Positions 8,993 to 20,502 of a stretch of 64,000 nucleotides of DNA are shown in pieces. The notes beneath the pieces are model-generated. The model was not told where the DNA came from. It made no database searches and was given only the letters and a program-made list of their open reading frames with translations. Location: positions 17,556,001 through 17,620,000 of the forward strand of contig CATNEN010000038.1 of NCBI GenBank assembly GCA_950097015.1, given 5' to 3'. This DNA comes from Macrostomum hystrix (Eukaryota; Platyhelminthes; Macrostomidae). The translations under genes and the position numbers were made by a program. Within the stretch, counting starts at the first letter, position 1; each line of letters begins with the position of its first letter.

Positions 8993-11097
8993 TTATTTGG
9001 GAGGAAGGTGAAACTTTCTCAGGCAGTAACCGCCGCCGCGGCGACCATCTCTACTGCACGAAGCTTCGTCGCATACGTTACCATAGCAACCGCTGTCAGC
9101 AACGCCGCCGGAGGCACCTGCCCCAACGAATCCGCCTCCTTTATTGTCGGCATCGAACTCCAAGTTGGCAGAGGTTTCTGGCGGAGACTCAAACACCACA
9201 GAGATTTGATTACGCAACAGTCTCAGCTTGCCATTGCGGGTAGCTGTTGCCGGGCTGGCTGAGGCCTCCTGGACACTCGCGGACCTGAGTAACATCCTTC
9301 GCTGTCCCATGATGGCCATCTTCAATGTGGCCAAGCCGCCGCTAGTTGCCATCGAAAAAGATGGACGCTGATGCCTGACAATACCGGAACGCTTGGCTTT
9401 TGGACGATGAACAACTTTCCGGCAGACTGTGGAAGTTGCGGACGCAGTTGATGTCGCCGAACTAGCAGTAGCAGAGTGAGTAGTTTTGGTTGGCGTTAAT
9501 GGCATGGCTTGGATTGGGCGAAAGTGCTGATTTAATTCCGGCCCGATGCTGTCAACCGAATCGCAGCGCAGGTAAGACGCGGCTGCGGAGCAGCGAGCCT
9601 CGAGCATGGACTGGTCCGACTCCTGACGCTGCATTGGCGGCGCCGCTAGAGGTTCGGCTGCATCAGGGCCAATGTCCGCTGAAAATCAATACAAAATTAT
9701 GAGAATACTAATTCGATTCGGTGGGATATAATATTGGGATCTGGGAATCCGTGGAATGGATAATGAGGATTTAGTAGTCTGTGGAATGAACAGTGAAGAT
9801 CTGTGATTTTTTTCAATGGATTATGAGGATCTGGGTTTCTATTGGATGAAATATTAGGATCTGTGATTTTTTTGATTGAATTATGAGGATCCGGGATTTG
9901 TTGGATGGATTATGAGGATCTGGGATTTGTTGAATGGATTATGAGGATCTGGGATTTGTTGCATGGATTATGAGGATCTGGGATTTGTTGCATGGATTAT
10001 GAGGATCTGGGATTTGTTGCATGGATTATGAGGATCTGTGATTTGTTGAATGAATTATGAGGATCTGGGATTTGTTGCATGGATTATGAGGATCTGGGAT
10101 TTGTTGCATAGATTATGAGGATCTGGGATTTGTTGCATAGATTATGAGGATCTGGGATTTGTTGCATAGATTATGAGGATCTGGGATTTGTTGCATGGAT
10201 TATGAGGATCTGGGATTTGTTTGATGGATTATGAGGATCAGAGATTTGTTGGATGGATTATGACGATCTGGGATTTGTTTGATGGATTATGGGGATCTGG
10301 GATTTGTTGAATGAATTATGAGGATCTGGGATTTGTTGCATGAATTATGAGGATTTGGGATTTGTTGAATGAATTATGGGGATCCGGGATTTTGTGATAC
10401 AAAGTATAAATATTCGTTAGTTCCGATAACGATTCCCCTCAAATCTCAAAGCCTGACCATCAGCTAGAGCAATGTCCTCGGCCATAGTGCTTTCCGCAGC
10501 AGCGCTGCTGATATCGCTACTGCTAGTAGTAGCCTCGGCCAGTCGAAGTCGCCGAATAAGCGCCAGGGAGGCGGCCTCCTCGGCTGCCAGTTCAGCCCGA
10601 CGCTCGGCGTTGAAGACCTCCAGCGCGGCCTGGTACTCAGCCCGCAGCTCGCCAGGTCGGGCCAGCAGCCGTGGCGGTTCAGCATCGTCGTCATCGTTGG
10701 CGAGAGCTTCGGCGACAGAGGCGGGAGAGGCGTCGCCGGCCAGCAGTGCCGGATGCAGCCGCTGAATCCTGGACCATTTGTCGGTGTTCACCAGAAGCTC
10801 CGGATTGCGAGTTCGACGCATCCAGACGGACAGTCGCCGACGGCAGAGCGGGCAGGCCAGACTGCACCAGTCGCCTGAGCTGGCGCGCATCAGGCAGGCC
10901 AGGCACAGCTCGTGACTGCACGGCAGGAGCACGGGCTTCACCATCAGCGACAGGCAGACTGGGCAAGTGAAGTTTTCATCAACGGCAGTTGTTGTTGCGA
11001 CGACTGCTGCAGTCGGAGCGCCGTTGTCATCGTCTGACGCCGACGAAGAAGACGAAGACGACGAGGGAGATAGGCGTCTTCTGCGTCTGGTTTTCAT
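8993..11097 (-). CDS. RNF168/RNF169-like RING E3 ubiquitin ligase (two exons)
   Basis: Predicted exons are 11097-10458 and 9678-8993 (phase 1, 441 residues). The ATG at 11097 lies 9 nt after an acceptor-like TTTCCAG, so a 5' UTR intron or trans-splice site is possible. A C3HC4 RING spans about residues 45-85 (CPVC, PCSHELCLAC, CPLCRRRL). It is followed by LLVNTDKWSRIQ and by RLLARPGELRAEYQAALE (143-160), then an acidic Ala/Glu helix with IRRL. RING, the W/LVN linker and the RPGELRxEY-type motif in this order match RNF168, which ubiquitinates H2A at DNA breaks. The acceptor of exon 2 (GATTTTCAG) is strong. The donor (GATG|GTCAGG) is mediocre; without it the frame ends at 10417. Exon 2 encodes a basic/Ser/Ala-rich tail with no domain I can name. 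A 29-bp minisatellite fills the intron. Confidence 0.8.
9740..10392. repeat. 29-bp minisatellite in the RNF168-like intron, about 22 copies
   Basis: The unit core is GGATTATGAGGATCTGGGAT followed by TTGTTGCAT (29 bp), with TTGTTGAAT, TTGTTGGAT and TTTGATGG variants. Degenerate units begin near 9720. The array occupies nearly the whole intron (9679-10457). Confidence 0.95.
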
Positions 11098-11224
11098 GGC
11101 CAACAGCTGGAAATATTAGAAAAGAGAATATAATTAGCTCCAGAGTTTTTCTAAATGTTAATATGAAAGAATAGCGAATATGCCACACCAGAAAAATGAT
11201 CGGCCACGGAAGACAGATGATGCC

Positions 11225-11970
11225 CCACTCCACACAGAATCTGTCACACCCCACATAGAATCTGTCACACCCCACATAGAATCTGTCACACCCCACATAG
11301 AATCTGCCACACCCCACATAGAATCTGTCACACCCCACAAAGAATCTGTCACACCCCACACAGAATCTGTCACACCCCCACATAGAATGTGTCACACCCC
11401 ACATAGAATGTGTCACACCCCACACAGAATCTGTCACACCCCACATAGAATGTGTCACACCCCACACAGAATCTGTCACACCCCACAAAGAATCTGTCAC
11501 ACCCCCCACATAGAATCTGTCACACCCCACAAAGAATCTGTCACACCCCACAAAGAATCTGTCACACCCCCACATAGAATCTGTCACACCCCACAAAGAA
11601 TCTGTCACACCCCACACAGAATCTGTCACACCCCCACATAGAATCTGCCACACCCCACAAAGAATCTGTCACACCCCACACAGAATCTGTCACACCCCCA
11701 CATAGAATCTGTCACACCCCACAAAGAATCTGTCACACCCCACACAGAATCTGTCACACCCCACAAAGAATCTGTCACACCCCCACATAGAATCTGTCAC
11801 ACCCCACAAAGAATCTGTCACACCCCACACAGAATCTGTCACACCCCACAAAGAATCTGTCACACCCCACAAAGAATCTGTCACACCCCACACAGAATCT
11901 GTCACACCCCACATAGAATCTGTCACACCCCACAAAGAATCTGTCACACCCCACACAGAATCTGTCACCT
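11225..11970. repeat. 21/22-bp minisatellite, about 35 copies
   Basis: The unit is close to CACACCCCACATAGAATCTG plus T, with CATAGA, CAAAGA and CACAGA variants and an occasional extra C. Twenty-one bases is seven codons, so long frames open on both strands (for example 11027-11653 and 11690-12010 on minus). These are repeat artefacts. The array lies upstream of the RNF168-like gene. Confidence 0.95.
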
Positions 11971-12690
11971 CAGAAAAAATGATCACATAAAATAAAAAAT
12001 AGCAGAACAAAATGGGATTTAGTAATTAAATAAAAAAAGAAACAAGAAAGTGCAACAACACTCATGAAGCTAGAAAGCTGAGAATCGTGAGAACAGACAA
12101 TGGACTGTACACAGAGCCCGGCAGAGACTACTTTATCTAGAAAGTCTGGCATATAGCCAAAAAAGGAGAGAGAGAGAAGAAATGTAAAGAAAAAATATCT
12201 CAAGAAACACCCATTATTATTTGCCTACTAGCCATTGTGTTACTCATTCGCAATATTATTGCCTGAACACTATTTTTAGCCCAAAGGAAACGGCATTGAA
12301 TATACTTAAGCTTAAATTACAGTTCTCTACTCTAAGAATCTTTATCGGCTTAATGAATTCTTAAAATAAAAAGCACATGCAAACACACTGTGTGTACTTC
12401 AACATATTCATTAGATACATAATTATATTATATAGGTAATTAGAGTTACGTTAGGAAAGCACTTTTATGCAAGATTGTTTTCAATCTGGACAAATGCAGG
12501 AATAATCACTTATCCGATTCTATAGACTAACAAAGACTAACTCGTGTATGCCTTATACTGTTACTATTATTAGAGGCGACACAGCAGATACAAAAAAATA
12601 CATTTGTACGCTTATATTTAACTTCACAACAACAAACGTAGATACTTGTCCAAAACTGTCAACATGAATTCATTACAGCCAAGCATCACT
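11971..12690. other. AT-rich intergenic DNA, nothing recognised
   Basis: No credible coding or RNA feature. Short minus-strand Phe/Leu-rich frames reflect A/T composition. Confidence 0.45.
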
Positions 12691-13450
12691 TGAAGGGAAT
12701 TCCATATCGATCCTGGGGAATACCAGACTGAATTAGTGATAATCTATAAACAAATCCTGGACAATATGATTGATCTAGGGAAATCTCACTCAAAGTAAAA
12801 ATTGGGGAAATCCATATTTATAAAAGGAACTCAAAAGGATAAATCCTGTAAAACACTGAACAGGAATTAGTAAAGGAAATTACCTGCCGATTTGAGGAAA
12901 CGCCAAGCGAAAAGGGGAATTCCTAGTCTAAATAATATTCTATAGAAAAAGAAAAATTATAATCGATAAAGGGAGTTACCAGCCGATCAATTGGAAATTC
13001 CGAGTGGAAAATGTATTTCCCAATCGATTTAAGGAAACTCCAACCGTAAAAGGGAATTCCCAATCTATGCAAGGAAATCCCAACCGTATAAGGGAATTCC
13101 CAGTCGAAGGAAACCCTAAACGTGAAAGGGAATTCCCGATCGATTCAAGGAAATCCCAACTGTAAAAGGGAATTACCAGTCGATGCAAGGAAATCCAAAC
13201 TGTAAAAAGGAATTTCCAGTCGATGAAAGGAAATACCAAACGGAAAGTGAATTCCCAATCGATGTAAGGAAACCCTAACTGTACAGGGAATTCCCAATCG
13301 AACTAATACTCTACTGAAAAAGGGAACTTCTAATCGACTTAAAAATCCGGATTAGGAAAACCCATATCGATAAAGGGGATTCTCCAATCGATATAGGGAA
13401 TTCTCCAATCGATATAGGGAATTCCCCAATCGATATAGGGAACGCGGCAT
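12691..13450. repeat. Degenerate repeat field around GGGAATTCCC, about 38-39 bp and about 21 bp periods
   Basis: Imperfect copies of AAGGGAATTCCCAATCGAT and CAAGGAAATCCCAACCGTA alternate with a period near 38-39 bp, most clearly at 13020-13300. The right end (13375-13440) switches to a cleaner 21-bp unit, AATCGATATAGGGAATTCTC plus C. GGGAATTCCC is itself palindromic. It lies directly downstream of the p52 stop codon. Confidence 0.8.
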
Positions 13451-13517
13451 TGATTTGAGATTCAAACGCTGAGAGGCGGCAAATCTTAATCCTAATCATT
13501 TTAAATTAACACAAAAC

Positions 13518-16500
13518 TCATTGTCCATTAGCAGTGGCCGCGGCCTCTTGCTTGTATCGCTTATAATATCGGCAGATATCGTCGTGACCAGCATTGCTCA
13601 CAACCAGAATCATGCGAGAATCAACGCTGTGCAATAGAACACCGCAGTCGTTGGCGTAAGCTTTAACAGCTTGATAATCGCGTTTGCTAGCGAATTTCTC
13701 GTACATCACACTGTCCGTGTAACTGAACCTGTTTCGCTCGCGTTCCCACAATAGCAGCTGATCGCAGACAGTCGGTGGCAGGACTGTTGGCAGCTGACGC
13801 TGGCGAAGCTGAGGATGCGCGCTGGCCGTCATGAAGGCTAACAGCTGCCTGGCTGTGATGCCGTGCGACAGGGCATCGGCTACGCTCTGCCTGGTGATAT
13901 GGCCGCAGAATAGGTTGGGAAATCTGTACAGCGGCTGGGTGAACAGGGCCACTAGAGCCACCTGCAATGGTTGGAGATTGTTGCAAAATTAGGTACAAAA
14001 TCTCACCCCGTAAATTAACGAATATACAAAATCTCACCCCGCAAATTAACGAATATACAAAATCTCACCCCGCAAATTAACGAATATACAAAATCTCACC
14101 CCGCAAATCAACAAAGATACAAAATCTCACCCCGCAAATTAACGAATATACAAAATCTCACCCCGCAAATGGACGAATATACAAAATCTCACCCCGCAAA
14201 TAAACGAAAATAGTAAATCTCACCCCGCAAATCAACGAATATACAAAATCTCACCCCGTAAATGGACGAATATACAAAATCTCACCCCGCAAATGGACGA
14301 ATATAAAAATCTCACCCCGTAAATAAACAAAGATACAAAATCTCACCCCGCAAATAACCAAATATACAAAATCTCACCCCGCAAATGGACGAATATACAA
14401 AATCTCACCCCGCAAATAAACGAAAATAGTAAATCTCACCCCGCAAATTAACGAATATACAAAATCTCACCCCGTAAATGGACGAATATACAAAATCTCA
14501 CCCCGCAAATGGACGAATATACAAAATCTCACCCAGCAAATATACGAATATAAAAAATCTCACCCCGCAAATGGACGAATATACAAAATCTCACCTAGCA
14601 AATGAACGAATATACAAAATCTCACCCCTTAAATAAACAAAGATACAAAATCTTGTTCATTATTCTCGTTAATACATTATACTTGGACTAACATACAAAA
14701 AAACTTTTTAATTTACCTGTAGCGGAGAATTAGTAAACGCGTAGACCCGAAAATTAGTCTCCACAATCAGGTAGCCATTAGCAGAGTCGGCACTGCTAGC
14801 CGAGTCGCCCAAGGCCAATCGGCCAGAGATGGCCCTGGTGGCTAATCTAGTGGGGTAGAATCTAGCCGGGTTTCGCTTGCGCCAATAGACTAAGCCCAGT
14901 GCTCGGCAGTGGCGCAGGCAGGCCTGCTGACTCTGGCTGGTTAGGCAAGCGATCGGATAGCTGCGACCGAGGGTGGCCGAGCTCAGCTGGAATAGCAGGT
15001 TGATAGCCTCGGCGACATCTATGCCGGACATCTTGCCCGAGCCTTTGTGCACCGCGCGTAGATAATGGACTACAATTGTTTGCACCTGGTAAGAGGAGAG
15101 AGAAAGATGAATAATGCCCTTTATAAAAACTTCAGGCGCAAAATTTAGATGAAAAGCGGAAAATATAGGACAGGAAAGTGAAGGATAAGGAAGAGAAGGG
15201 AATTCCCTGAGAAAACTATGATTAAATTAGCGAGGGAAGGGAATTTCCCAGGAGAACGAATATTAGGGAGAGAAGGGTTTTTCCCAGGAGAACGAATATT
15301 AGGGAGAGAAGGGTTTTTCCCAGGAGAACGAATATTAGGGAGAGAAGGGAATTCCCCAGGAGAACGAAGATTAGGGAGAGAAGGGAATTCCCCATGAGAA
15401 CGAACATTAGGGAGAGAAGGGAACTCCCCATGAGAACGAATATTAGGTAGAGAAGGGAATTCCCCATGAGAACGAATATTAGGAAGAGAAGGGAAATCCC
15501 AAAGAGGACGAAAATTTTAGAGGCCTATAAGAACTAAAATGTGTGAAGCTCAGAGAAGAGAGTAAATGCTGCCTTAAGTTAGCATTGCTGAACAGACTCA
15601 CCTGAGTGGCCTGATCCAACAGTAAGAATCGGAAGCCACTCTCGCCAACAGTGAAGCCCGCGTTACCGCCGCCATCATCGTCGTCCTCCTCGTCATCGTC
15701 GCTGCCGTCAGCGCCGCCACGATGGCCGCCACCGCTGCCGCCGCCGGGCACGCAGAGGCCAGATTCAACAAGCAGCTGTTCAACAGCCCGATTGACTTTT
15801 CCGCCTTTGAGTTCACGCGAATCGACCATGAATTGCAGCAGAGAATCCCAGTGCTCCTTGGCGAACTGGTCCAATTGTTCAATACTGCGGCCTCTGTCAC
15901 CGCCCACGATCGTGTCGTTTGTGTCTCCGGCCGTATCGTACCAGGCCTTGCCGCCGCCTTGCAGACCACGGCGAAGGCTCTCCTGAATTGTGGGTTTAAT
16001 TCTAACCAACCTTAAATCACTGTTTAAAGATAAACTAAAATACAAAGAGAAAAGGTGAAGGATACACTAAAATACAGGGCAGACAGGTGAAAGACACACA
16101 AAAATACAGGGGAGGACAGGTGAAAGACACACAAAAATACAGGGGAGGACAGGTGAAAGACACACAAAAATACAGGGGAGGACAGGTGAAAGACACTAAA
16201 ATACTGGGAGGACAGGTGAAAGACACTAAAATACTGGGAGGACAGGTGAAAGACACTAAAATACAGGGGAGGACAGGTGAAAGACACTAAAATACAGGGG
16301 AGGACAGATGAAAGACACACAAAAATACAGGGGAGGACAGGTGAAAGACACTAAAATACAGGGGAGGACAGGTGAAAGACACACAAAAATACAGGGGAGG
16401 ACAGGTGAAAGACACTAAAATACAGGGGAGGACAGGTGAAAGACACTAAAATACAGGGGAGGACAGGTGAAAGACACTAAAATACAGGGGAGGACAGATG

Positions 16501-17407
16501 AAAGACACACAAAAATACAGGGGAGGACAGGTGAAAGACACTAAAATACAGGGGAGGACAGGTGAAAGACACTAAAATACAGGGGAGGACAGGTGAAAGA
16601 CACTAAAATACAGGGGAGGACAGGTGAAAGACACTAAAATACAGGGGAGGACAGGTGAAAGACACTAAAATACAGGGGAGGACAGGTGAAAGACACTAAA
16701 ATACAGGGGAGGACAGGTGAAAGACACTAAAATACAGGGGAGGACAGGTGAAAGACACTAAAATACAGGGGAGGACAGGTGAAAGACACTAAAATACAGG
16801 GGAGGACAGGTGAAAGACACACTAAAATACAGGAGGGGTTTGGGAGGACAGGAAAAGACACTAAAAAACAGGGAAGGAAAGTGAAGAGACACTTGAATAT
16901 AGGGGAGGGCAGGTAAGACACTAAAATACAGGTAGGACAGGTCAGAGACACTAAAATACAGGGGAAGACAGGCGAAAGACACAATGAAAGCATGTGATCC
17001 AGAACAGACAACGAACCAGACCTGAAACTCGGCTCGAATTCTGTAGCTGGTCAAACCACCAGCAGCGTCAACAATTTCTAAGATTTTCAATTGTTCCAGA
17101 ATAGAAAAAGCCTCTTGAAGTTCATTCTGCTGCGCGGATGCAGTAAACCAAGCCAAAACAAGCCTCTTAGGTATTGGCGATGGAATAAACAGTAGGCGTG
17201 CAATCAAGTGCTTGGATAAGGTTGGCAGTTCACTGTGAATTTAGATTTATTAATAATACAAATTATTTTTTTATTCAAGAAAGCAAATACACAAGACAAA
17301 TTAGTTTATTACCTGAAAAGACTAGTCACAGTATAAGAATTACTGTAGATCTTGTGCAAAACTGAAGTGTCCAAAGAGGACAAAAAATCAAACATAGCCT
17401 TTACCAT
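13518..17407 (-). CDS. GTF2H4: TFIIH core subunit p52 (GTF2H4/Tfb2 homologue), five exons
   Basis: Exons are 17407-17313, 17232-17022, 15982-15602, 15085-14717 and 13961-13518. All junctions agree in phase, giving 499 residues against about 462 in human. p52 anchors and activates the XPB helicase in TFIIH, in transcription initiation and nucleotide excision repair. Collinear hallmarks are SELPTLSKHLIARLLF (exon 2), LQGGGKAWYDT and FRFLLLDQATQ (exon 3), LLFQLSSATLGRSYP, RFYPTRLA and GYLIVETNFRVYAFTNSPLQ (exon 4), then LYRFPNLFCGHITRQSV, GITARQLLAFM, PPTVCDQLLLWERERNRF and AGHDDICRYYKRYKQ (exon 5). The last block is the C-terminal clutch that pairs with p8/TTDA. An acidic Gly/Asp/Glu insert (about 193-208) is absent from the human protein. 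The start is the first ATG after an in-frame TAA; a second ATG lies four codons on. Three of the four introns hold their own minisatellite. Confidence 0.95.
13985..14655. repeat. 31-bp minisatellite in p52 intron 4, about 21 copies
   Basis: The unit contains ATACAAAATCTCACCCCGCA and an AATNNACGAAT segment. Variants are AAATTAACG, AAATGGACG and AAATAAACG, with a few ACCCAGC or ACCTAGC units. On the gene's sense strand each unit reads GGGGTGAGATTTTG, resembling a splice donor. The array fills nearly the whole intron (13962-14716). Confidence 0.96.
15185..15505. repeat. 36-bp minisatellite in p52 intron 3, about 8 copies
   Basis: The unit joins AACGAATATTAGGGAGAGAA to GGGAATTCCCCAGGAG. Variation is AATTCCCC against TTTTTCCC, and CAGGAG against CATGAG. 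Thirty-six is divisible by three, which explains the minus-strand frame at 15222-15467. Contained in the intron 15086-15601. Confidence 0.95.
16025..16995. repeat. 31/33-bp minisatellite in p52 intron 2, about 30 copies
   Basis: The unit contains AAAATACAGGGGAGGACAGG and TGAAAGACACT. A two-base-longer form (ACACACAAAAATAC) is mixed in, and the right edge (16820-16990) is degenerate. On the gene's sense strand each unit carries a pyrimidine stretch ending CCCTGTATTTTAG, resembling an intron 3' end. It fills almost all of intron 15983-17021. Confidence 0.96.
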
Positions 17408-17757
17408 ATTTGGATATGGACTCTGTTATGGCTGATTGTTGAATTTAGCTGGCTGGAAAATGATGCATTGTGAAATATATACATTTTTGTGTCATCATGT
17501 GTGTAATTTGTGTATTAAAACCAGTATGCAAGCAACCATTTCTAGGCTTTGAGATAAAATTTGTTCAACAGTTAAGTAAAAAGTTCTTTGTATAAAGTAC
17601 TAAAATATATTTTAAACAATTTTTGGGCTTCTTAAACTTTCATCCATTTAAAGGTTTCTTTTAATTGGCTCAAAAGTATCTGCCTATGGCGGTTTTGAGG
17701 TGCTAAATAAAAAATAAATATAATCTAAAACCAGATACTATGGAATGGCTTCCATAT
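17408..17757. other. 5' flank of the p52 gene
   Basis: About 350 bases between the p52 start and the inverted-repeat element. On the minus strand an acceptor-like CATTTTCCAG lies roughly 50 nt before the ATG, so a 5' UTR intron or a trans-splice acceptor is possible. No TATA or CCAAT signal stands out. Confidence 0.35.
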
Positions 17758-18274
17758 GGTTGCTGGGCATTTTAGTGCCTGATCTTGCTTTTTGGTACCT
17801 TTTGATGCATTTTGGTTCTGACAAATACATGACGCTGAGCCGCAGTCATAAAACACCTGAAAACTGCCCATATGTGTAATATATATTTGCCTGCATTGTC
17901 CAATAGGTGGTATGCTGTCTGTGGTGCATTGTCAAGGGGATTGTGCCAGCCTCATCAAAGAGCAGGTGCAGCAGTACGTAGCCTAAAATTGCAAATTTGT
18001 TTCCAGCCTTGCCATTCAAGTGCCTATGATACCCTTCAACATCATTGCTTGTTCTGAAGCTATGGTTAAACACAAGTCGCTGATGTTTTCAAAAGTCAAC
18101 ATGCATTGCTTAATGTACTGCATGATTATTTTATAAAAAACAGATATACTACTAATAATAGATTGTAATGTAAACATGTCTTATACACCATCTATTTGAA
18201 AATGTCATAAATGTGGGAACCAAAATGTATCAAAAGGTACCAAAAGCATATAGGCACTGAAATTCCCAGCAACC
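17758..18274. mobile_element. 517-bp DNA transposon remnant with ~62-bp terminal inverted repeats
   Basis: The left end (17758-17819) starts GGTTGCTGGGCATTTTAGTG and includes TTTGGTACCTTTTGATGCAT. The right end (18213-18274) is its imperfect reverse complement, ending AATTCCCAGCAACC. Between them lies a minus-strand frame resembling the C-terminal part of a MULE-type transposase. No convincing target-site duplication is visible at these exact edges. It looks like a decayed or internally deleted DNA element. Confidence 0.75.
17846..18073 (-). pseudogene. Transposase remnant, MULE/FLYWCH-associated type (tentative)
   Basis: A 75-codon frame contains FRTSNDVEGYHRHLNGKAGN. The pattern T-N-x-V/L-E-x-W/Y-H-R-x-L/F-N is typical of the conserved segment near the C-terminal end of MULE-like transposases. 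The rest of the enzyme, including the catalytic DDE region, is missing. The fragment lies inside a pair of terminal inverted repeats, which supports a transposon origin. It is probably non-functional. The family call rests on one motif. Confidence 0.5.
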
Positions 18275-18526
18275 TATAGCTTGACCTTGACCTTACTTAG
18301 CAGGACATGGGGAATCAAGAATTTTGGGTTGGGTATTGTTATTTGTGGGGCAATAGCTAATAAATAGGATTAAAATTCTATAGTCAATGGGATCTATTGT
18401 AAGTTATTCTTATTCATAATTATTATAAGATAGGCCAAAATGCTTTTGTATTAAAAATACCCAAATATATGGTATGGGAGTAGTGTGAGAAATGTAGACT
18501 TGTCAAATGTTAATATAAATGGAAGT

Positions 18527-19193
18527 GCTTATTCCCACAGTCCCATGCCGATAATTTTAATTTTATCCACACGGATCCGTGCCGATAATTTTCTGCTTAT
18601 CCACACGGCAGCTTGTATGAATAGGTCTACTTTTAAGTCCCTACCTATTCTTCTCTGAGCATAAGGCTTTTGCTTCAGAGTATAGTGTATAGTGTACACT
18701 ATTAATGCATAGTGTAAAATAATAACAGTGATGTGTGATAATATGTGACGAGTTTGGTGCTGACTAGAATTCTGCTGGTTGACTCGTATGATTTTCTTTG
18801 ATAGACTTCTTACTTTTTAAGTCAATACAATTCGAATGAAAACATGTAACGATGACAAAATATTTAGTAAGTTGTTATTACAATAATTAAAAAGGATGAC
18901 ATTAATGTTGGTTAGGCCTAATGAATGTGTAGGTCGAAATGTAGAACACAGTCGTAACACACTGGCAACTTTGTAGATCTATTGGCTTGAGGCTTCAACA
19001 AAACGTTCAAACCCGAAAGGGCTTTGTTTCAAAAAAACATAACCATGTGGATAAAATTGAAATTAACGGCACGGCATATATAAAGAGTTGTAGACCTATT
19101 CATACAAGCTGCCGTGTGGATAAGCAGAAAATTATCGGCACGGATCCGTGTGGATAAAATTAAAATTATTGGCATGGGACTGTGGGAATAAGC
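18527..19193. mobile_element. 667-bp foldback (MITE-like) element with ~105-bp inverted termini
   Basis: The left terminus starts GCTTATTCCCACAGTCCCAT at 18527 and continues to about 18632. The right terminus (about 19088-19193) is nearly its exact reverse complement, ending GGACTGTGGGAATAAGC. Each arm contains two tandem sub-units built on GCCGATAATTTT and TTATCCACACGG, and a further partial copy lies at 19040-19075. There is no open frame inside. I see no target-site duplication at these edges. Confidence 0.8.
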
Positions 19194-20494
19194 TCTGCCA
19201 ATGTAAATTTAGGCCCTACAGTAACTTTACAGAACTTTTTGGTTTGAACTAAGTTAATAACTTATATTATATCAAAATCAATTGAAGTTTTGTTTTGTTC
19301 TGTTTAGGCTTAGCTAGTGTAACAATGAAAAAAACTAAAACAAGAAAAAAATTGCATATTTTAACGAAAATTAGCACATCATAACTTTTGGCAAACAAAG
19401 GAAAATTATTCGTTATGACAATGACAATAATGAGCTAGTTAACTTAGCAGCCTTAGCTCATCGCTTTATCATACTACTGTCTACCAGTCTACCTTAGCCT
19501 CTACTGAAACGGTAAGCTGTGGCTTCTTGATATAGATGGGCCACGCCAACACTACACAGATTGATAATCAACCTATATAGCTATGAATAGCTCATGGAAT
19601 TAAAAACTCTTCATAAAAGGCATAATTAATAGGCAATTATTGCTCGTTCGCTCTTGGCTGCCGCTTTGAGTCAATTTTTCGCTTTCAAAATTCACAATTT
19701 CTACGAAAGGACACTAGTTAAAAACCGTTAATGTGCCGTTTGCCAAGATACGCGAAATACGCCGAAATAGTCAGCAAGAAGCGCATTTATTTAGCCGAAG
19801 TTAATTTTTTATCTATTTATTTTTCTATAAACCTCAAGTGTCTATATGCCAAGTGATGTCATTTGTGCGTCAAGGCAATTGCTTGTGCGTTTATAAGCTA
19901 AACTATGTTTTGTGAACATCATTAAATTAGGTAACCTTAACTTAAGAATAAATGAAATGTCCGTTTAATTTCATAATTTGACTGATAATTGGCCATGGTA
20001 GCCTGAGCCAATTTACCGATGTTAATTGCGACACTACAACTAAATCAATTAGGGACGACTACTCCTAGCGGTCATTGAACTAAATTGTGCTGTGGCTGGG
20101 TGATCTGATATGTTTTTTTTCCAATGCAATCACGAGGTTTTTGCGAGATTGCGAGATCACGATCTGATTTTTCCGGGTGTGCGATGATGCAAACCAGCTA
20201 TATAGCGCACGTTATTTTGGATTGGATTTGGACTTGCCTAGCGCCCTAGATATCCGCAATAAACATGTGTATGCTATTAATAACAGTATGCTAATAAAAC
20301 AAAAAATGTACATAAATGCTGCATTTCAATCACAATGACACTACTGCACCCATTCCAAAGCATCAGATCGAGGATAAGTTAATGACAGCACAGCTTTATA
20401 CTTGCCTCTAATGCGTTCCCGCTTAACAACAAAGGATGTGAGGCCGCAAAAGATATCTTGATTTGGACTGACTGACTAAGCAGGAAATACGTGT
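19194..20494. other. AT-rich intergenic DNA, nothing recognised
   Basis: About 1.3 kb between two foldback elements, with no open frame or RNA feature that I can support. Confidence 0.45.
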
Positions 20495-20502
20495 AGATTA
20501 CC

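Noticed and set aside
11027-12010. Long frames on both strands with VTDSVWG-like or TPHIESV-like repeats
   Set aside because: The 21-bp unit equals seven codons, and the frames start and stop with the array.
16024-17011. Frames with Cys/Pro/Phe-rich repeats (SFTCPPLYF-like)
   Set aside because: They are the intronic 31-bp array of the p52 gene, flanked by its splice sites.
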